Below, in pieces: positions 1 to 12,595 of a DNA stretch of 64,000 nt (position 1 is the stretch's first letter; the number at the start of each line of letters is the position of its first letter). The translations under genes and the position numbers were made by a program. The notes under the pieces are model-generated. The model saw nothing but the letters and a program-made list of their open reading frames with translations, was not told the DNA's origin and ran no database searches. The DNA comes from Agapanthus africanus (taxonomy: Eukaryota; Streptophyta; Magnoliopsida; Asparagales; Amaryllidaceae), in contig CM057346.1 in NCBI GenBank assembly GCA_030015575.1, forward strand, positions 558,378,315-558,442,314, given 5' to 3'.

Positions 1-570
1 GGCAGTGGTCTTTTTATATATAGCTCCCTTGTATCTCGATTATTTGCATAACCGGCCCTGTATTTTTATGTATAGTGGTCCCATACTCATCCTTCATCTG
101 TATACATAAAATATGACTCCACTGTGCCTGCGTTTAGCAATCTTAAACTCTCTTCCACCGCACAACACCAAATAGCTAGGTCAGAAATTAGGATTTTTGC
201 GTTTTAGCGTTATTTCTTTTTTTATAATTTCTAGTTCAAATGATTTATTTTCAATAAGTACATTTTTTTTATAAGTCATCATCATATATAATATATCTGT
301 GTATATTTATTATTTTCTCCTTTATTTTCCTTTTAACTTTATGAAGGAGTGGTTGTTTTCACAAGGCACCATCGTAGCATGGAAATTGTCATGGCGTGCC
401 TTTTGCGCTCCATTACTGCATCTCGCTTTCCTGCCACGTGTAAATTTGACCCGGGTATTTGCAACTGCAATATTGGCTTCTTTTTTTTGCTTTGATCGGG
501 TCTCGGGTCCCACATGGTCTACTCTTTGTCCATTTTCACAAGCTAGTTATATTCTCACACTTGATTTTTA
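1..570. other. AT-rich intergenic DNA, no gene seen
   Basis: I find no recognisable coding domain, RNA gene or element end here. The open frames are short, lack motifs and lie in AT-rich sequence. Confidence 0.5.
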
Positions 571-923
571 GGGTAAATTGTCAGAACCCCTCGGTCAAAA
601 ACCTCTGGACTTGAAACTGTAATCAAAACCTCCCGAAAATCTCTTAGTTGCCAAAAAAACCCTTTACATGTGATATCTAGCGGTTTCTGCTATATATAGT
701 TTTCTACAATATCTAAGCAGCAGCCAGTGATATCTAAGTAGCCGCTGTGATATCTATATCGTTTCCTGCGATATCTAGATAGTTTGTATAAATTTGTTAG
801 ATATAGCAGGCTACCATATAGATGCTATGAGAAAAATTTATAGGGGTTTTTGACTACCATTTTGAGGCCAAGGGATTTTTGACGGCCGGAAAAAGTGTTT
901 TTTTTTTTTGTTGACAATTTCCC
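571..923. mobile_element. MITE with GGGWAAATTGTCA inverted ends
   Basis: The left end GGGTAAATTGTCAG and the right end TTGACAATTTCCC are inverted copies of one another, giving a 353-bp element. The interior has runs complementary across the middle (an 'aacccctcggtcaaaaacc'-like arm on the left, a 'ggggtttttgac'-like arm on the right). Several GATATCTA words lie in the centre. There is no coding capacity, as expected for a MITE. The flanks (TGATTTTTA and TTTTTTTAA) give only an imperfect 9-bp duplication, so a Mutator-like class is an inference. Confidence 0.7.
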
Positions 924-1974
924 TTTTTTTAAAAAATATTTATTCACTCTCCTTCGATAGAATATAAATATATTGGTGATAACTTTAGAGTCTTGATGCA
1001 ATAATGAAAACAGTTAACTTGGTTAACTTGATACCAGAGTAACACATGTTTGATTTCCACCGAAACACATATTAAATGCAGGCTGATTTAAATTAAAATA
1101 CCTCCGCTACTTAAAATTTAAGGACTTTGACCAGCATGAGCATGTTAAAGTATAACATATATTCAGACTCTCCCATAGCTTAAGATGTTTGGTGCAATAG
1201 TATAGACATATATAATGCATTATCATTTGAAATGTAAGATTTTTTTTTGTCCGAATAAGCTATTCTATCATCTTTTGCAGGAAATTTTTTCTTTATAATT
1301 ATCTTAAATTGAGCCATAACTATTAATATTGTTTTATGTGGGTTTATTCTTTTACTTTATTGTAGGGCTTTGGTGAAAGGAACATCGCCGGTCAATTTAT
1401 GCAGATCCGAATCCATAAGAGGATCTTAAAGATCATTGGAAACATAAACTCGTAGATGAATTTACTCGTAAATTGAAATAGGTCTAATACTTCCTAAATA
1501 TAGCTCCTTCTTTGTATATAAACTGGTAGATGAATTTACTTTAATGAACATTAGCAGTATTGATAAAAGATACATCAGTAATTAACACGTGAATAACCGA
1601 TAAATTGAGGACTAATTAAAAGCTCTTCGCGAATAAAAACATGTGCCAAGATATTTTTGCTAGGGGAAAGATGTTCTCTATATTAATCAAGTGAGCGCTG
1701 TAATGAAAATATCTGATTGGGTTTCTACGCTCTTTATCATTTTCACTGAATTGTGAATCTCTACCATTGGAAATCCCTCATCAAATATAGACAATTTTCC
1801 TCTATGATAAAACTTTTCTAGCTTGTACATGTGCAGATGACTTCTGATTGGCCTTTTGCTTGATTGAGGGGTTAGAACTTAGAATAAATTGTATAGGCGT
1901 CAACTTGAGCTTGACTCTCAACTACAATTGACTCGTGGGTTACAAGTTAGACATAGGTCCGCAATTTTTCTTCT
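924..1974. other. AT-rich intergenic DNA, no gene seen
   Basis: Low-complexity AT-rich sequence. I see no open frame with a recognisable domain, no element ends and no RNA gene. Confidence 0.5.
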
Positions 1975-2534
1975 GAAGATTTTTCAGTCTTCTGAAAATA
2001 TTTTTTGTTTTTTTCGGTTTTTCAATATTTTCCATATTATAACACATGAAAATCACAAATTTTTTAAAAATCTAAATTTTTTCTATTTTCCTTCTATTTT
2101 TTTTCTATATTATGCATCAACACACAAAAATCATGAAATTTTTAAAAATCTGTTTTCTGCGGTTTTTAAATATTTTCATGCTATAGCATGACAATCGTGA
2201 AATTTTAAAAAAATCCAATTTTTTTTTGTTATCTTCAAATTAACAATGGTTTGCACACTACCACACGAAAATTACATAATTTTCAAAAATCTCAAACTCT
2301 GCTGTTTCCTTCAGTTTTTCTATATTTTACTTGTCATAGTACATAAAAATCATGAAATTTTCAAAGATCTCAAAATGTTTTTCAGATTTCAATATTGCAT
2401 TGTGGCATCTTTAAAAATCCCAAAATTTTCTTTATTTTCATGTTATAATACATGAAAATTAATAATTTTAAAAATTCAAAATTTTTCTATTTTCTTCAAA
2501 ATTTAAATATTTTGAATGCTTACATGAAAATCGT
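1975..2534. repeat. Diverged AT-rich tandem repeat (small block)
   Basis: Words of the type 'catgaaaatcatgaaattttcaaaaatc' followed by 'ttttctttttcaatattttgc' recur about every 75-95 bases with many substitutions. The same family fills 33957-36250. The small ORFs in this block (rich in F, N, I and K) are translations of the repeat, not genes. The block ends where an LTR begins at 2535. Confidence 0.7.
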
Positions 2535-4032
2535 TGTCACGCCCCGCTTCCTAAAAGAGCGGTAACGACATGTGACGAGATCCGCGATATATTTATTCTG
2601 AGAAGGTCATTTCTCGCAATGAATACGTTAAGTGTTTATAAACAACATAAAGTAAAAAGAATAAACAAAAAATGAAATCCAACTTTGATTTATTGCATTC
2701 AAGATTCACAGTTAACAAAATATCTGAATATAAGATACGATAACATGATAAGCCTTAATAAGGAGGCATACATAAATAAGGTAAAATAAAATGAAAAACT
2801 GACTAGACGTCCGGTTGTGATGCGAACTGGTTGTACTCTTTTTCGACCGTTTTTATCTTCTCTGTCTCAATACCACCTGACGAACATTCTAATGATAGAA
2901 AGAAGTGGGTAAAATGCTCATCAACGAACTAGCGCTTGGTAAGTCCCCAAAAAAGATAAATGTAGAAATGATAATGACGAGTGTATAAATTAAGAACTAC
3001 TATCATTAAACTGTGAACGAGCAATACTAATAATTAAGTATGGAAATTCTATGTAACATGACAGTTCTATATAATATGCAGTGAGCTTGGAAAACAAGTA
3101 TATGAGCATGGCAAGATATATAAGCATGACAATTCTCTGAATATGATTATTCTATTCTAACGTGGTTGCTTGTAATTTGATAACAAAGGTATGCGTGTAT
3201 GTAAGAGGGGTCCAGCTTATCCCGTGGACCTAGGTAACAGGAAGTACAAGGCCCCGTCATAACCTACGGGACAACGGCACAGATGTTCAGATTAGGTGTC
3301 TTTTAAAGTGACATCTCGTGTCACGACATACATTCCTTACCAATCTACCCCTTATCCTGTATAGTTCAAGTTTACAGGTCTTGGCCGAATCCATGAATAT
3401 AAAAAGTTCAGGTTCATGTTCAAGATATATTCAGGTATTCAGGTCAAGTTCATGTCAAATTATATTCATGGTTCGATCAAGTCAAGTCAAGTCTATCATG
3501 TAATAGGTTTAAATCAAATATATAATATCTAATTATGTATTCATGTACACACAACAATTCAGCGATCAGGAAAAAAAACAAGGTGTACATGTTTGAATAG
3601 AATGAAATGAGATAAATATATTATTCAAGTAATGACCATAAACAATGTTGTAAAGAAATATTATACACGATAAATTAATCAAGTCAAACGAATACGGAAT
3701 ATACACAGAAATATAGCTCTAAGTGTTGTGCATGCGTGAGTTCCAGTTGCACATAAACACGACTACCGGTTTGAGAGATATACCCGTTTTCGTTTTATTG
3801 TGCAGAAAATAAACCATTTTCTTAACTAATTTTTTTTTCTTTTTAAACAAAATATATTCTTTTTTCAAAATTTTCCTTGCAAAACAAAATAGAATAAGTT
3901 CTTTGTATTTAAGAGATCAAATTAAATCTTTTAAAAATCTTTCAAAGCCTTTTCTTTTTATAAAATCTGTCATTTCGAAACAATTATATTTTTATTTATT
4001 AAATAGCATTATAGTAAGAATAGGGTCGTTAC
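2535..4032 (-). mobile_element. Chromovirus-type LTR remnant (minus-strand element)
   Basis: The left end reads TGTCACGCCCCGCTTCC, the outer LTR edge shared with 4247, 4635, 17785, 27221 and 49055. The right end reads GGTCGTTAC, directly followed by TATCTACCCTCCTT, a polypurine tract read on the other strand. On the minus strand this is therefore a 3' LTR. At about 1.5 kb it is shorter than the related LTRs at 4635 (2.8 kb) and 49055 (3.0 kb). It shares with them the segment around 3200-3310 containing 'acaaggccccgtcataac' and 'gggacaacggcac'. Confidence 0.75.
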
Positions 4033-4246
4033 TATCTACCCTCCTTAAAAAGAATTTCATCTTCGAGATTCCATGAGGAGTCTATAAAATACAAGTAGAA
4101 GGGTGAACTAAGGCTAAGAATTCAAAAGTCGAGAGATTATATTAAAGAAAGTCGAAAGTGAAATTCAAGATGTATTCAATAAATAAGATGGGATTCAAAG
4201 GAACGGTTGAATTTAATAGTCGAATTTCTAATTCTTGTAATATATT
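4033..4246 (-). mobile_element. Polypurine tract and short internal remnant
   Basis: Immediately inside the LTR is a minus-strand polypurine tract (AAGGAGGGTAGAT) next to 'gaatttcatcttcgagattcc', as in the two related elements at 7440 and 52066. About 200 bases of non-coding internal sequence follow, and then another LTR starts. The rest of the element is missing. Confidence 0.65.
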
Positions 4247-4634
4247 TGTCACGCCCCGCTTCCCAGTAGACGGAAACGATGACGTGGTAAGTCCGCGGCA
4301 TATGTATCCAGGGAAGGTCATTCCCTAAATAAATATACTAAGCGTATTGAACAATAATACCCAATGCAAGAATAAATGGAGACTGTAAAATTTTTCAACA
4401 CACATCTTTTTTTACATTCAACTTCCAATATTTACAAGTACATAAGTTTCAACTGGAAAGTAAATACAATAAGGAAAATGTCTAAACAAATGGCATACAT
4501 AAGCTGAATAAAAGTGAAGCTGAGCTAGTCCTGAGTAGCGATATGGTTGTAGTCCTCCTCTGTGGCCTCCACTTCCTCCGTTTCAACCGTATCTGACGAA
4601 CATTCTAAGAGAAGAAAATTGGATGGGATACCCG
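4247..4634 (-). mobile_element. Truncated LTR fragment
   Basis: It begins with TGTCACGCCCCGCTTCCCAG and runs only 388 bases, to the 'gacgaacattctaag' segment, before a second TGTCACGCTCCGCTTCCCAG begins at 4635. The simplest reading is an LTR interrupted by insertion of the next element. The rest of this LTR is not seen elsewhere in the window. Confidence 0.7.
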
Positions 4635-7439
4635 TGTCACGCTCCGCTTCCCAGTAGATGGAAACGGTGACGTGGCAGGCCGCAACGTATTTACTAAGAA
4701 ATTAATACGTTAAGCGTAATTAAGCAATATATAAAAATGAATATGAATGACAAGAGTAATAAAATAAACAGTAACTTTATTTACATTCATCTTTATATAC
4801 ATCAGTTTGAAAATAAAAGATACAATAAGTAAAGCAGTGCCTAAACAATGGTATACAGGAAAGTAAATGCAACGGAACTAGAAATCAGGCTGAGCAGTAA
4901 GCTGGTCCAAGTCCTCCTGGCTCAGCTTTGTCTCCTCAGGGTCCTGTTCTCCTGACGAACATTCCAAAGAAAGAAACAGAAAGGAATGTCGTCAGCGAAC
5001 TAACGCTCGGTAAGTCCCAAAAGAAGAAAGAGAAGATAGTATATAAAGTGAGATGAACAGGTAAATTGTATATGATTGATTGCTGGTATATGATAGCTGT
5101 TATAACGTGGTTGTTTGTAGTTTGGTAAAGAAAATATTATGTATACGAGAGAAGTCCATCTTATCTCATGGACTATGGTAACATATAGTACAAGGCCCCG
5201 TCATAACCCACGGGACAACGGCACGAGAATTCATGTAGGTGTCTTTTAAATGGCCTCTCGTGCCACGATATACGTTCCGTACCAATCCACCCATTTATCT
5301 CCGCGTAATGTATTGTATAGATTATATTTACAAGTCTTGCCGAAACCATAGATATAAAATGTTCAGGTATTCATGTTAAGGATGTAATCAAGTATTCAAG
5401 TAGTCAAGTCAAGTTATAACTATGGTTCGGTCAAGTCAGGTCAAATATACATGTTTGATATTGATGATTGAATTCAAGTATTCAAGTTCATAATCAAGTA
5501 TTCGTGTTTGAATTTGGATTTAGGTTTGAATTGGACTCAGACTGAGTCAGACACTTGTACTGATTTAAACTTTGGAATTCTTAGGTTTGGGAGTCATCGG
5601 CAACTGCTGCACATGGACGGCAGGATTTGTGTATTTTTCCAAAATAATTGCCATTGATAACACCGTTAGGTTGTCTACATTAAATAGACAAGCACTCATT
5701 TTCTCCGGCTCTCTAGGGCTCAAGAGAATTTATCCCGCTTAAACCTATATTTACCAAAGTTCTTAAATATTGTTTTTATATAATTCGAGGGGGTTTTATG
5801 AAAAATATATCAATATAGATGAAAAATAAAACCTCGAGGGTGTTTAGTATTTTAGGGTTTTCATGAGCATGGATTTTAAGTATTGTGGTATTTTAATGAT
5901 AAATATTTAGCATTTGAAAGTTCATGGTATTTTACTGAAAAACTTGTCCTTTTTGGTATTTTGATGACATTTTATTGGTATTTGTTAATCTTTCATTTTT
6001 AAGAAAAAATATAGATTTATTATATTTTGAAAATATGGATTTATAATTTTATATAATTTTAATTATACAAATAATTTTATTTTATTTAGAAAATTCGTAT
6101 TTCTTAAAAACATATTTAAATCCTTTTGAGATCGAATGCTCCGTGAAGATATCTGCATCTCGCTCTACTAGCCCAAGGGTATGCGATAATCCGCACCATA
6201 CATTAGCGGGTCCTTCAAAAAGGGTTGTAAATGCATAATCGCAAAGGAAATGAAATACCGTTTTAAAAGAAATCCGGTTTTAGAATTATGTGGTATTTTA
6301 TTGTAAATACTATTCTTCGAAACGAAAATACATATAATGAGTATCGTGCTATGAAACCAAGTGTGCATGTGGGGTAGATCGTTACCCCGTGAAGTTTTCC
6401 TAAAAGTATTGTTTTAATGTAAACGAAAAAAGTGATATTAAAATTCAAGGTATTTTAGTGAAAAAGTTCAATTATGGATGTTATACAGGAGATTCTTGGT
6501 TAAAATTGATTCGAAACATTGGTATTTAGGGTTACAAATATTGTGTAAAAATTAAGTTGAACAAAGTATAAAGGAGAAGGAGTTTCTAGGGTGTAGAAAA
6601 ATAATATGGGTAATAACTCCACTTACAGATATAAGTTTTAAGGTTGAATTTTAATGAAGAGAAAGAGAGTTTGGGAGGGACTTGCGGTTTAGAAACTTCA
6701 AAGAAAGGGTTAGGATGGAAAGGGTGTCGTCGTGGCGTCGCGGGAGCTTCGGAATTGGTTTCGATCTTCGTCGGAACCAACTTGATTGCTAACTCCACTT
6801 TACTTCACTAGTACTAGGAACTTTTTAGAGAGTTTTGGCTAGAATTTTCAGAATGGTACCGAGCCAAAGTGTGAGGTGGTATTTATAGTGGAGAATTAGG
6901 GTTTGGAAATTAAAACCGTGAATTAAAAAACATTAAAATTGTGATAAATTATGAAATGAAAGGTCTTTGTTTGATTGCAGGGAAATCAAACAGTGCAGAG
7001 GGGTTAGGGGTAGCTAAAGAGTCATGTATGCAGAGCACGGGGCAAATTGGGTCCATCTGAACCGTCTCCGCCGGCCATTTGGGCTAATCCACCAGTCGAT
7101 CTTGAGAGTTGGGTCTCGAGATTCGTGCCATCTGATCAAATCCATGTTTACTCCATTTTCCACATGTTTGATTTTTCCGTACTTTTCATTTCCCCGTGTA
7201 TTGCACGTGCAATATTTTGGGCTTCCAAAAAGTTTTAAAAAATCAGAAAAAAATAATTGTGTCTGATAGGAATCAAATACATGGACTACGTCACAGCAAT
7301 GCAGAGCTTTACCAGTGAGCTATAAGTTGTTTCTTACTGTTATTTAACAAAAATAACTTATAAGTCAAACTCAGGCTGTAAAACTCATTTCTCGTATATT
7401 AACATAAAATTTCCATACAAAAATTTTAGAGTCGTTACA
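4635..7439 (-). mobile_element. 3' LTR of chromovirus element A
   Basis: A 2805-bp LTR with TG...CA ends on the + strand (TGTCACGC to GTCGTTACA). It is followed by the minus-strand polypurine tract and then by a minus-strand pol. The segment at 6121-6240 is clearly homologous to 50404-50520 in element B's LTR, so the two belong to one family. The 4913-5900 segment is repeated at 10389-11378. A tRNA-like sequence lies near the transcriptional start side (7262-7330). Confidence 0.8.
7262..7330 (-). other. Degenerate tRNA-like sequence in LTR A
   Basis: Read on the minus strand this contains TAGCTCACTGGTA, an A-box-like motif. About 40 bases later comes a degraded B-box (GTATTTGATTCC in place of GTTCGAATCC). 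It occupies the same LTR position as the better preserved copy at 51881-51950. It is not a functional tRNA gene because the arms do not pair properly. Confidence 0.5.
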
Positions 7440-7455
7440 TTCTACCCTCCTTATA
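7440..7455 (-). promoter_or_regulatory. Polypurine tract of element A
   Basis: On the minus strand the run ATAAGGAGGGTAGAA abuts the LTR start TGTAACGAC. This is the usual arrangement of a Ty3/gypsy polypurine tract that primes plus-strand DNA synthesis. Confidence 0.7.
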
Positions 7456-7491
7456 AAAATTTCGTTCTCGAAATTTACATTTACATAGGGA

Positions 7492-10388
7492 CTAATTTTC
7501 AAATAGGTAAGGGTATCTTGAATGCATGTCTTCTTCTCGTTCCCATGTTGATTCTCCTGGCAAATTCTTTCTCCACATCATTCGGACCAAGTTTACTTCT
7601 TTGTTCCGTAATGTCTTTACCTTTTGATCCAGGATCTCAACGGGTTATTTCTCGTAGGTTAGATCTCTGTACCGTGAGCTCTGAGTGATCCAGTATATGA
7701 CTGGGGTCGCTCACATATCGTCGTAGCTGGGATATGTGGAACACGTTGTGCACTCCTTCCAATGAGGGTGGTAGTGCTAAACGGTATGCCACTTCTCCGA
7801 CTCGTTCGAGTATGTCGAACGGTCCTATGTATCTTGGACTTAGCTTACCCCTCTTGCCAAAGCGGACCACTCCTATATTTGGAGAGATCTTCATAAAAAC
7901 ATGGCCTCCAGGTTGGAACTCCAGATGTCGCCGCTTTGCATCTGCCCAATACTTATGTCGGTCTTGGGCTATGCGCATTCTTTCCCTGATCGTGCGAACT
8001 ACGTCTATAGTCGCCACGATCATCTCTGGTCCAAGGAGTTCATGATCTCCAAGGTCGTCCCAACTTAGTGGTGAATGACACATTCGTCTGTAGAGTGCTG
8101 GGAATGGTATCATTCCAATACTTGCCTGATAGCTGTTATTGTATGAAAACTCCACAAGGTGTAGACGATCTTCCCATGAACCTCCGAAATCTAACATACA
8201 AGCTCTTAGTATGTCCTCCAGAATCTGAATTGTTCGCTCGGACTGTCCGTCCATTTGTAGATGATAAGACGTGCTGAAATTCAGACTTGTTCCCAGGCTA
8301 GCTTGCAGACTCTGCCAAAACTGGGATCGGAATCTGGTATCATGATTGGAGACGATGCAAACAGGTACTCCATGTAATCTCACGATGTCCTTCATGAGTT
8401 CATAGGTATCAAATATGGTACATCTTAGAAGATTTAAATCTTACTTTAGATTTATGCTTACCTCTATGTACTTCTTTGCTAACGTCTCGGTTGATTTGCC
8501 AACTCGAAATGGAATAAAGTGAGCCGACTTGGTGAGTTGATCCACAATAACTCATACTGCGTCGTTACCCTTCATGCTGCGAGGAAGGGCAATCACGGAG
8601 TCCATGGTAATTTGTTGCCAATTCCATTCTGGGATTGGTAACAGCTGAAGTAGACCAGCAGTTCTGTGATATTCAACATTTACTTGCTGACACACCAAAC
8701 ACTTGGCTACGCTCCTTACTACTTCGTGCTTCATTCCATACCACCAGTAGTATTGCCGTAGATCCTTGTATATCTTTGTACCATCGGGATGTATAGAATA
8801 AGGAGAGCTGTGAGATTTTTTCATCAACTCTTCTCGAATTGGGCCGTTTGGTACACATAATCGACTTCTATATCGCAAGGATCCATCTTCGTGAATGATG
8901 AAGTCAGTTCGAAGTCCACTTTCTACTTGTTCTCGAATCTTTTGTAGCTTAGTATCATTTGCTTAAGCTGCTTTGATCTGATTGAAAAGAGTGGACTGAA
9001 CTTGTAAGTTCATTAAATATGAAGCGTACCTAGCATAACTACTTCGATCGCCAATCCGTGCAATTCTTGTTGTAGTTTTTACTGAGCGGTGAGGTTCATT
9101 GCTAATGGTAGGCGAATAAGTGCATCAGGAACTACGTTCACCTTCCCAGGATGATAATGTAGGTTGATGTCGAAGTCCGCCATGAGTTCTAGCCATCTTC
9201 TCTGCCGCATATTTAGTTCCTTCTGAGTAAATACACACTTCAGACTCTTGTGGTCGGTGTATATATCCACTCATTCTCACAGGAGGTAGTGGCGCCAAAT
9301 CTTAAGTGCGAAAATGACGGCTGCCAACTCCAAATCATGTGTTAGATAGTTGAGCTCATGAACCTTCAGTTGTCTTGATGTAAAGGCCACAACTTTTCCA
9401 TGCTGGTGTAGAACACATTCTAATCCTTTATCGGACGCATCACAATGCACAACGAATTCTCCAGATTGATCCGGTATTACAAGAATAGGAGCAGAGGTTA
9501 ATCTTGACTTGAGTTCTACGAAAGCTTTTTCACATGCTTCTGACTACACGAATGGTTCATCTTTACGTGTGAGCTTGGTCAGAGGTGCTGCAATTTTTGA
9601 GAAGCCTTCAATGAATCTTCGGTAGTATCCTGCTAATCCCAAGAAACTTCGTATATCTTTCACCGTCTTTGGTGTCGGCCATTCGCTGACAGCTGACACC
9701 TTAGCTGGATCTACTGAGATTCCTTTGCCTGAAACGATATGTCCGAGAAATCTGACTTGATCTAGCCAAAATTCATACTTGCTGTATTTGGCGTAGAGCT
9801 GATTTTGTCACAATGTCTCCAGAACAATCCGTAAATACTGGGCGTGTTCTTTCCGATTCTTTGAATACACCAGGATATCATCAATGAAGATGACAACGAA
9901 CATGTCTAAGTACTCTCGGAAAACTTGGTTCATCAGGTTCATAAAGATAGCAGGTGCATTGGTCACTCCAAATGGCATTACGAGATATTCATAATGACCA
10001 TATCGAGTCCTAAACGCCGTCTTTGGAATGTCGGACTCTTTGACCTTCACCTGATGATAACCCGAACGAAGATCTAGTTTCGAAAATACACAAGACCCAC
10101 TTAGCTGATCGAAAAGATCATCGATGCGCGGTAGTGGATACTTGTTCTTAATCGTCATCTCGTTCAGAACTCGATAATCCATACACATCCTGTATGAACC
10201 TTCTTTCTTCTTCACGAGTAATACTGGAGATCTACAGCTTGAAGTACTGGGACGAATCCAACCTTTCTTCAGGAGTTCGTCCAACTGAATGCGGATCTCT
10301 CTCAATCCTTCTGGACTTAACCGGTATGGAGCTTTGATTACAGGTTGCGCACCAGGTTGTAAATCGATGCTGAATTCAAGTATATTTA
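7492..10388 (-). pseudogene. Decayed gypsy pol, element A (RT to chromodomain)
   Basis: In coding order the pieces are reverse transcriptase (about 10388-9800, with the catalytic FIDDILVY motif), RNase H (about 9650-9080, with TDHKSLK), integrase zinc-binding and core regions (8880-7900) and a chromodomain-like tail (about 7640-7492, with GESTWEREEDM). This order and the tail identify a chromovirus of the Del/Tekay type. Numerous stops and frameshifts break it, for example near 9807, 9550, 9270 and 8550. Gag and protease are absent: RT is joined at 10388 directly to the middle of an LTR, which indicates a large deletion. An intron-like segment lies at 8390-8461. Element B (52122-56834) is its closest relative in the window. 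Confidence 0.85.
8390..8461 (-). other. Putative intron in integrase, element A
   Basis: On the minus strand the integrase frame runs to AAGTACATAGAG. It is then interrupted by 72 bases beginning GTAAGC and ending ATGAAG, and resumes in frame as GACATCGTGAGATTACATGG. The segment contains an in-frame TAA. Removing it restores the usual integrase reading [13 protein letters not shown]. The homologous segment in element B (53004-53072) has the same borders and recognisably related sequence. The acceptor here (GAAG) is poorer than B's ACAG. Confidence 0.6.
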
Positions 10389-11378
10389 GTCCTCCTGGCT
10401 CGGATCTGTCTCCTCACGGTCCGGTTCTTCTGACGAACATTCCAAAGAAAGAAACAGAAAGGAATGTCGTCAGCGAACTAACGTTCGGTAAGTTCCAAAA
10501 GAAGAAAGAAAAGATAGTATATAAAGTGAGATGAACAGGTAAATTGTATATGATTGATTGCTGGTATATGATAACTGTTATAACGTGGTTGTTTGTAGTT
10601 TTGTAAAGAAGGTATTCATGTATATGAGAGGAGTCCATCTTACCCCGTGGACTATGGTAACATGTAGTACAAGGCCCCGTCATAACCCACGGGACAACGG
10701 CACGAGAATTCATGCAGCTGTCTTTTAAGTGACCTCTCGTGCCACGATATACGTTCTGTACCAATCTACCCCTTTATCCCTGCGTAATGTATTGTATAGA
10801 TTATATTTACAAGTTTTGCCGAAACCATGGATACAAAATGTTCAGGTATTCATATTCAGGATGTAATCAAGTAGTCATGTCAAGTTATAACCATGGTTCG
10901 GTTAAGTCAGGTCAAGTATACATGTTTGATATTGATGATTGAATTCAAGTATTCAAGTTCATGATCAAGTATTCGTGTTTGAATTTGGATTCAGGTTTGA
11001 ATTGGACTCAGATTGAGTCAGACTCTTGTACTGATTTAAACTCTGGAATTTTTAGGTTTGGGAGTCATCGGCAACTGCTGCATATGGACGGCAGAATTTA
11101 TGTCTTTTTCCAAGACAATTGCCATTGATAACACCATTAGGTTTTCTACCTTAAATAGGCAAGTACTCATTTTCTCCGGCTCTCTGGGGCTCAAGAGAAT
11201 TGATCCCGCTTAAATCTATATTTACTAAAGTCCTTAAATATTGTTTTTTTATAAAACTCGAGGGGGTTTTATGAAAAATATATCAATATAGATTAAAAAT
11301 AAAATCTCGAGGGTGATTAGCATTATTTAGGGTTTTCATGAGCATGAGTATTGTGGTATTTTAATGATAAATATTTAG
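10389..11378 (-). mobile_element. Partial LTR fused to RT of element A
   Basis: This 990-bp segment is collinear with 4913-5910 inside LTR A, from 'tcctcctggctc' to 'aaatatttag'. It lacks both LTR ends. Its left side joins the RT coding frame and its right side joins GC-rich Tat-element sequence at 11379. Both joints look like deletion breakpoints rather than insertion boundaries. Confidence 0.75.
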
Positions 11379-12595
11379 GGGGCGGCCCTCCTGCACTGGG
11401 ATCCCGGTAGGGGGCGGCCGAGAGACCACCCGCTTCTGTCGCTTGAGAGGGATTTCCTCGGCTGGGGGAGATTCCTCCTCTCTCACCCGGGGCGCCGGGT
11501 CCCGCACATGCTTCTGACTCCCCACGGCGCTCCTCCGGGACTGAGAGTGCTGCGAAATGCTTGGCCGGAGGAGTTTGTCTCGGGGCCGCACTTGAACCGG
11601 GTTGGAACGAGCTGGCGCCGACGACCTTTTTTCCTTGGGCCTTTGCGGCCATGGCAGCCATGATTTTTTATCAGTCCATGGGCTCTGTAAAAAAGAACAC
11701 AGAAGAAAAATGTCAGCAACATTGAAAAGGCAAAGAAATTTAAGTAAAGGTCTAAACAGATCATCAAAAACCCTAATTTACCCAGGAAACGCGCAGAACT
11801 GACCCAGCCCAATTCAGTACCTGCTCGGAAAGCAGGACGTCGGCCCGTTGGATCGGTTTTCACTGGGACACCACCCTCGCCTTAGGGGAGGTCGACTGCA
11901 TTGACCTCGAGCAGTCGGCCATGTGCCACTGTGTGGGCACATGCCAATCTTCACCCGTCGGTGGCCCGACGAATACATACTTCTCCTTCCATTCATGGAT
12001 GAAAGAAAAGATAACCACTATCCCCGATCCGGCCATCCCATCCTTACGTTTTTTAAAAAGAAAAATAAACCCAGTTCGGCTCCTTCTTACTGGTACCGGG
12101 GTGATTTTTATTGCAAAAGAAAGACAAGAGGAGGGTCAAACTAAAGGGGATCTGATCAAGTTTTAACCGGACCACCCAGATCGATTCCCACCAAAACGAA
12201 ACGTCACGCCTAGCGGCAGTCGAAGCTCCACGTAGCGGTCGACCATTGGGGACGTCTCTTCGATCGCAGGAGTCAAAATAGCCTGTCTCGTTCGCCAACC
12301 GACGTCCGACACGTGGCATGTATCCCAACTGACGAATCGACTGAAACGACGCCCCCTCTTTAAAGCGCAATCATTTCATTGATCCGCTGACACCATCGGG
12401 GATACGCGCGAAAATTCAGACGCACGACGAGACGACACGTGAGCCCAAAAATCGAAACGACGCAACTGCCTAACGCCATGTCGTTCCCGAGTGATTCACA
12501 TTATGATTCTCGGCACCAAACTGAGCAGAGGAAGAACCAAATATGCCACTCTTGACCCAACCCATGAATAGGTCGGAACGAGAGTGGAGGGCTAA
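11379..12595 (-). pseudogene. Truncated antisense gag-like ORF of a Tat-type element
   Basis: The minus strand is homologous to the antisense ORF at 21405-23510. Recognisable are an exon-1 end (about 12170-11782), an intron-like gap (11685-11781, GTAAATT to TTACAG) and exon 2 (11684-11379) encoding MAAMAAKAQGKK followed by a Pro/Arg-rich stretch. The PF04195-like domain before 12170 is deleted and exon 3 is cut off at the 11379 breakpoint. Non-coding sequence at 12180-12595 matches 23690-24083, up to the polypurine tract next to the LTR. The function is not known. ORFs of this kind occur antisense between pol and the 3' LTR in some Tat-lineage retrotransposons. Confidence 0.65.

Noticed and set aside
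2246-2455. Small Phe/Ile/Lys-rich ORFs at 1889-2455 and 34327-36081
   Set aside because: They recur wherever the AT-rich repeat recurs and share its period. They are not genes.
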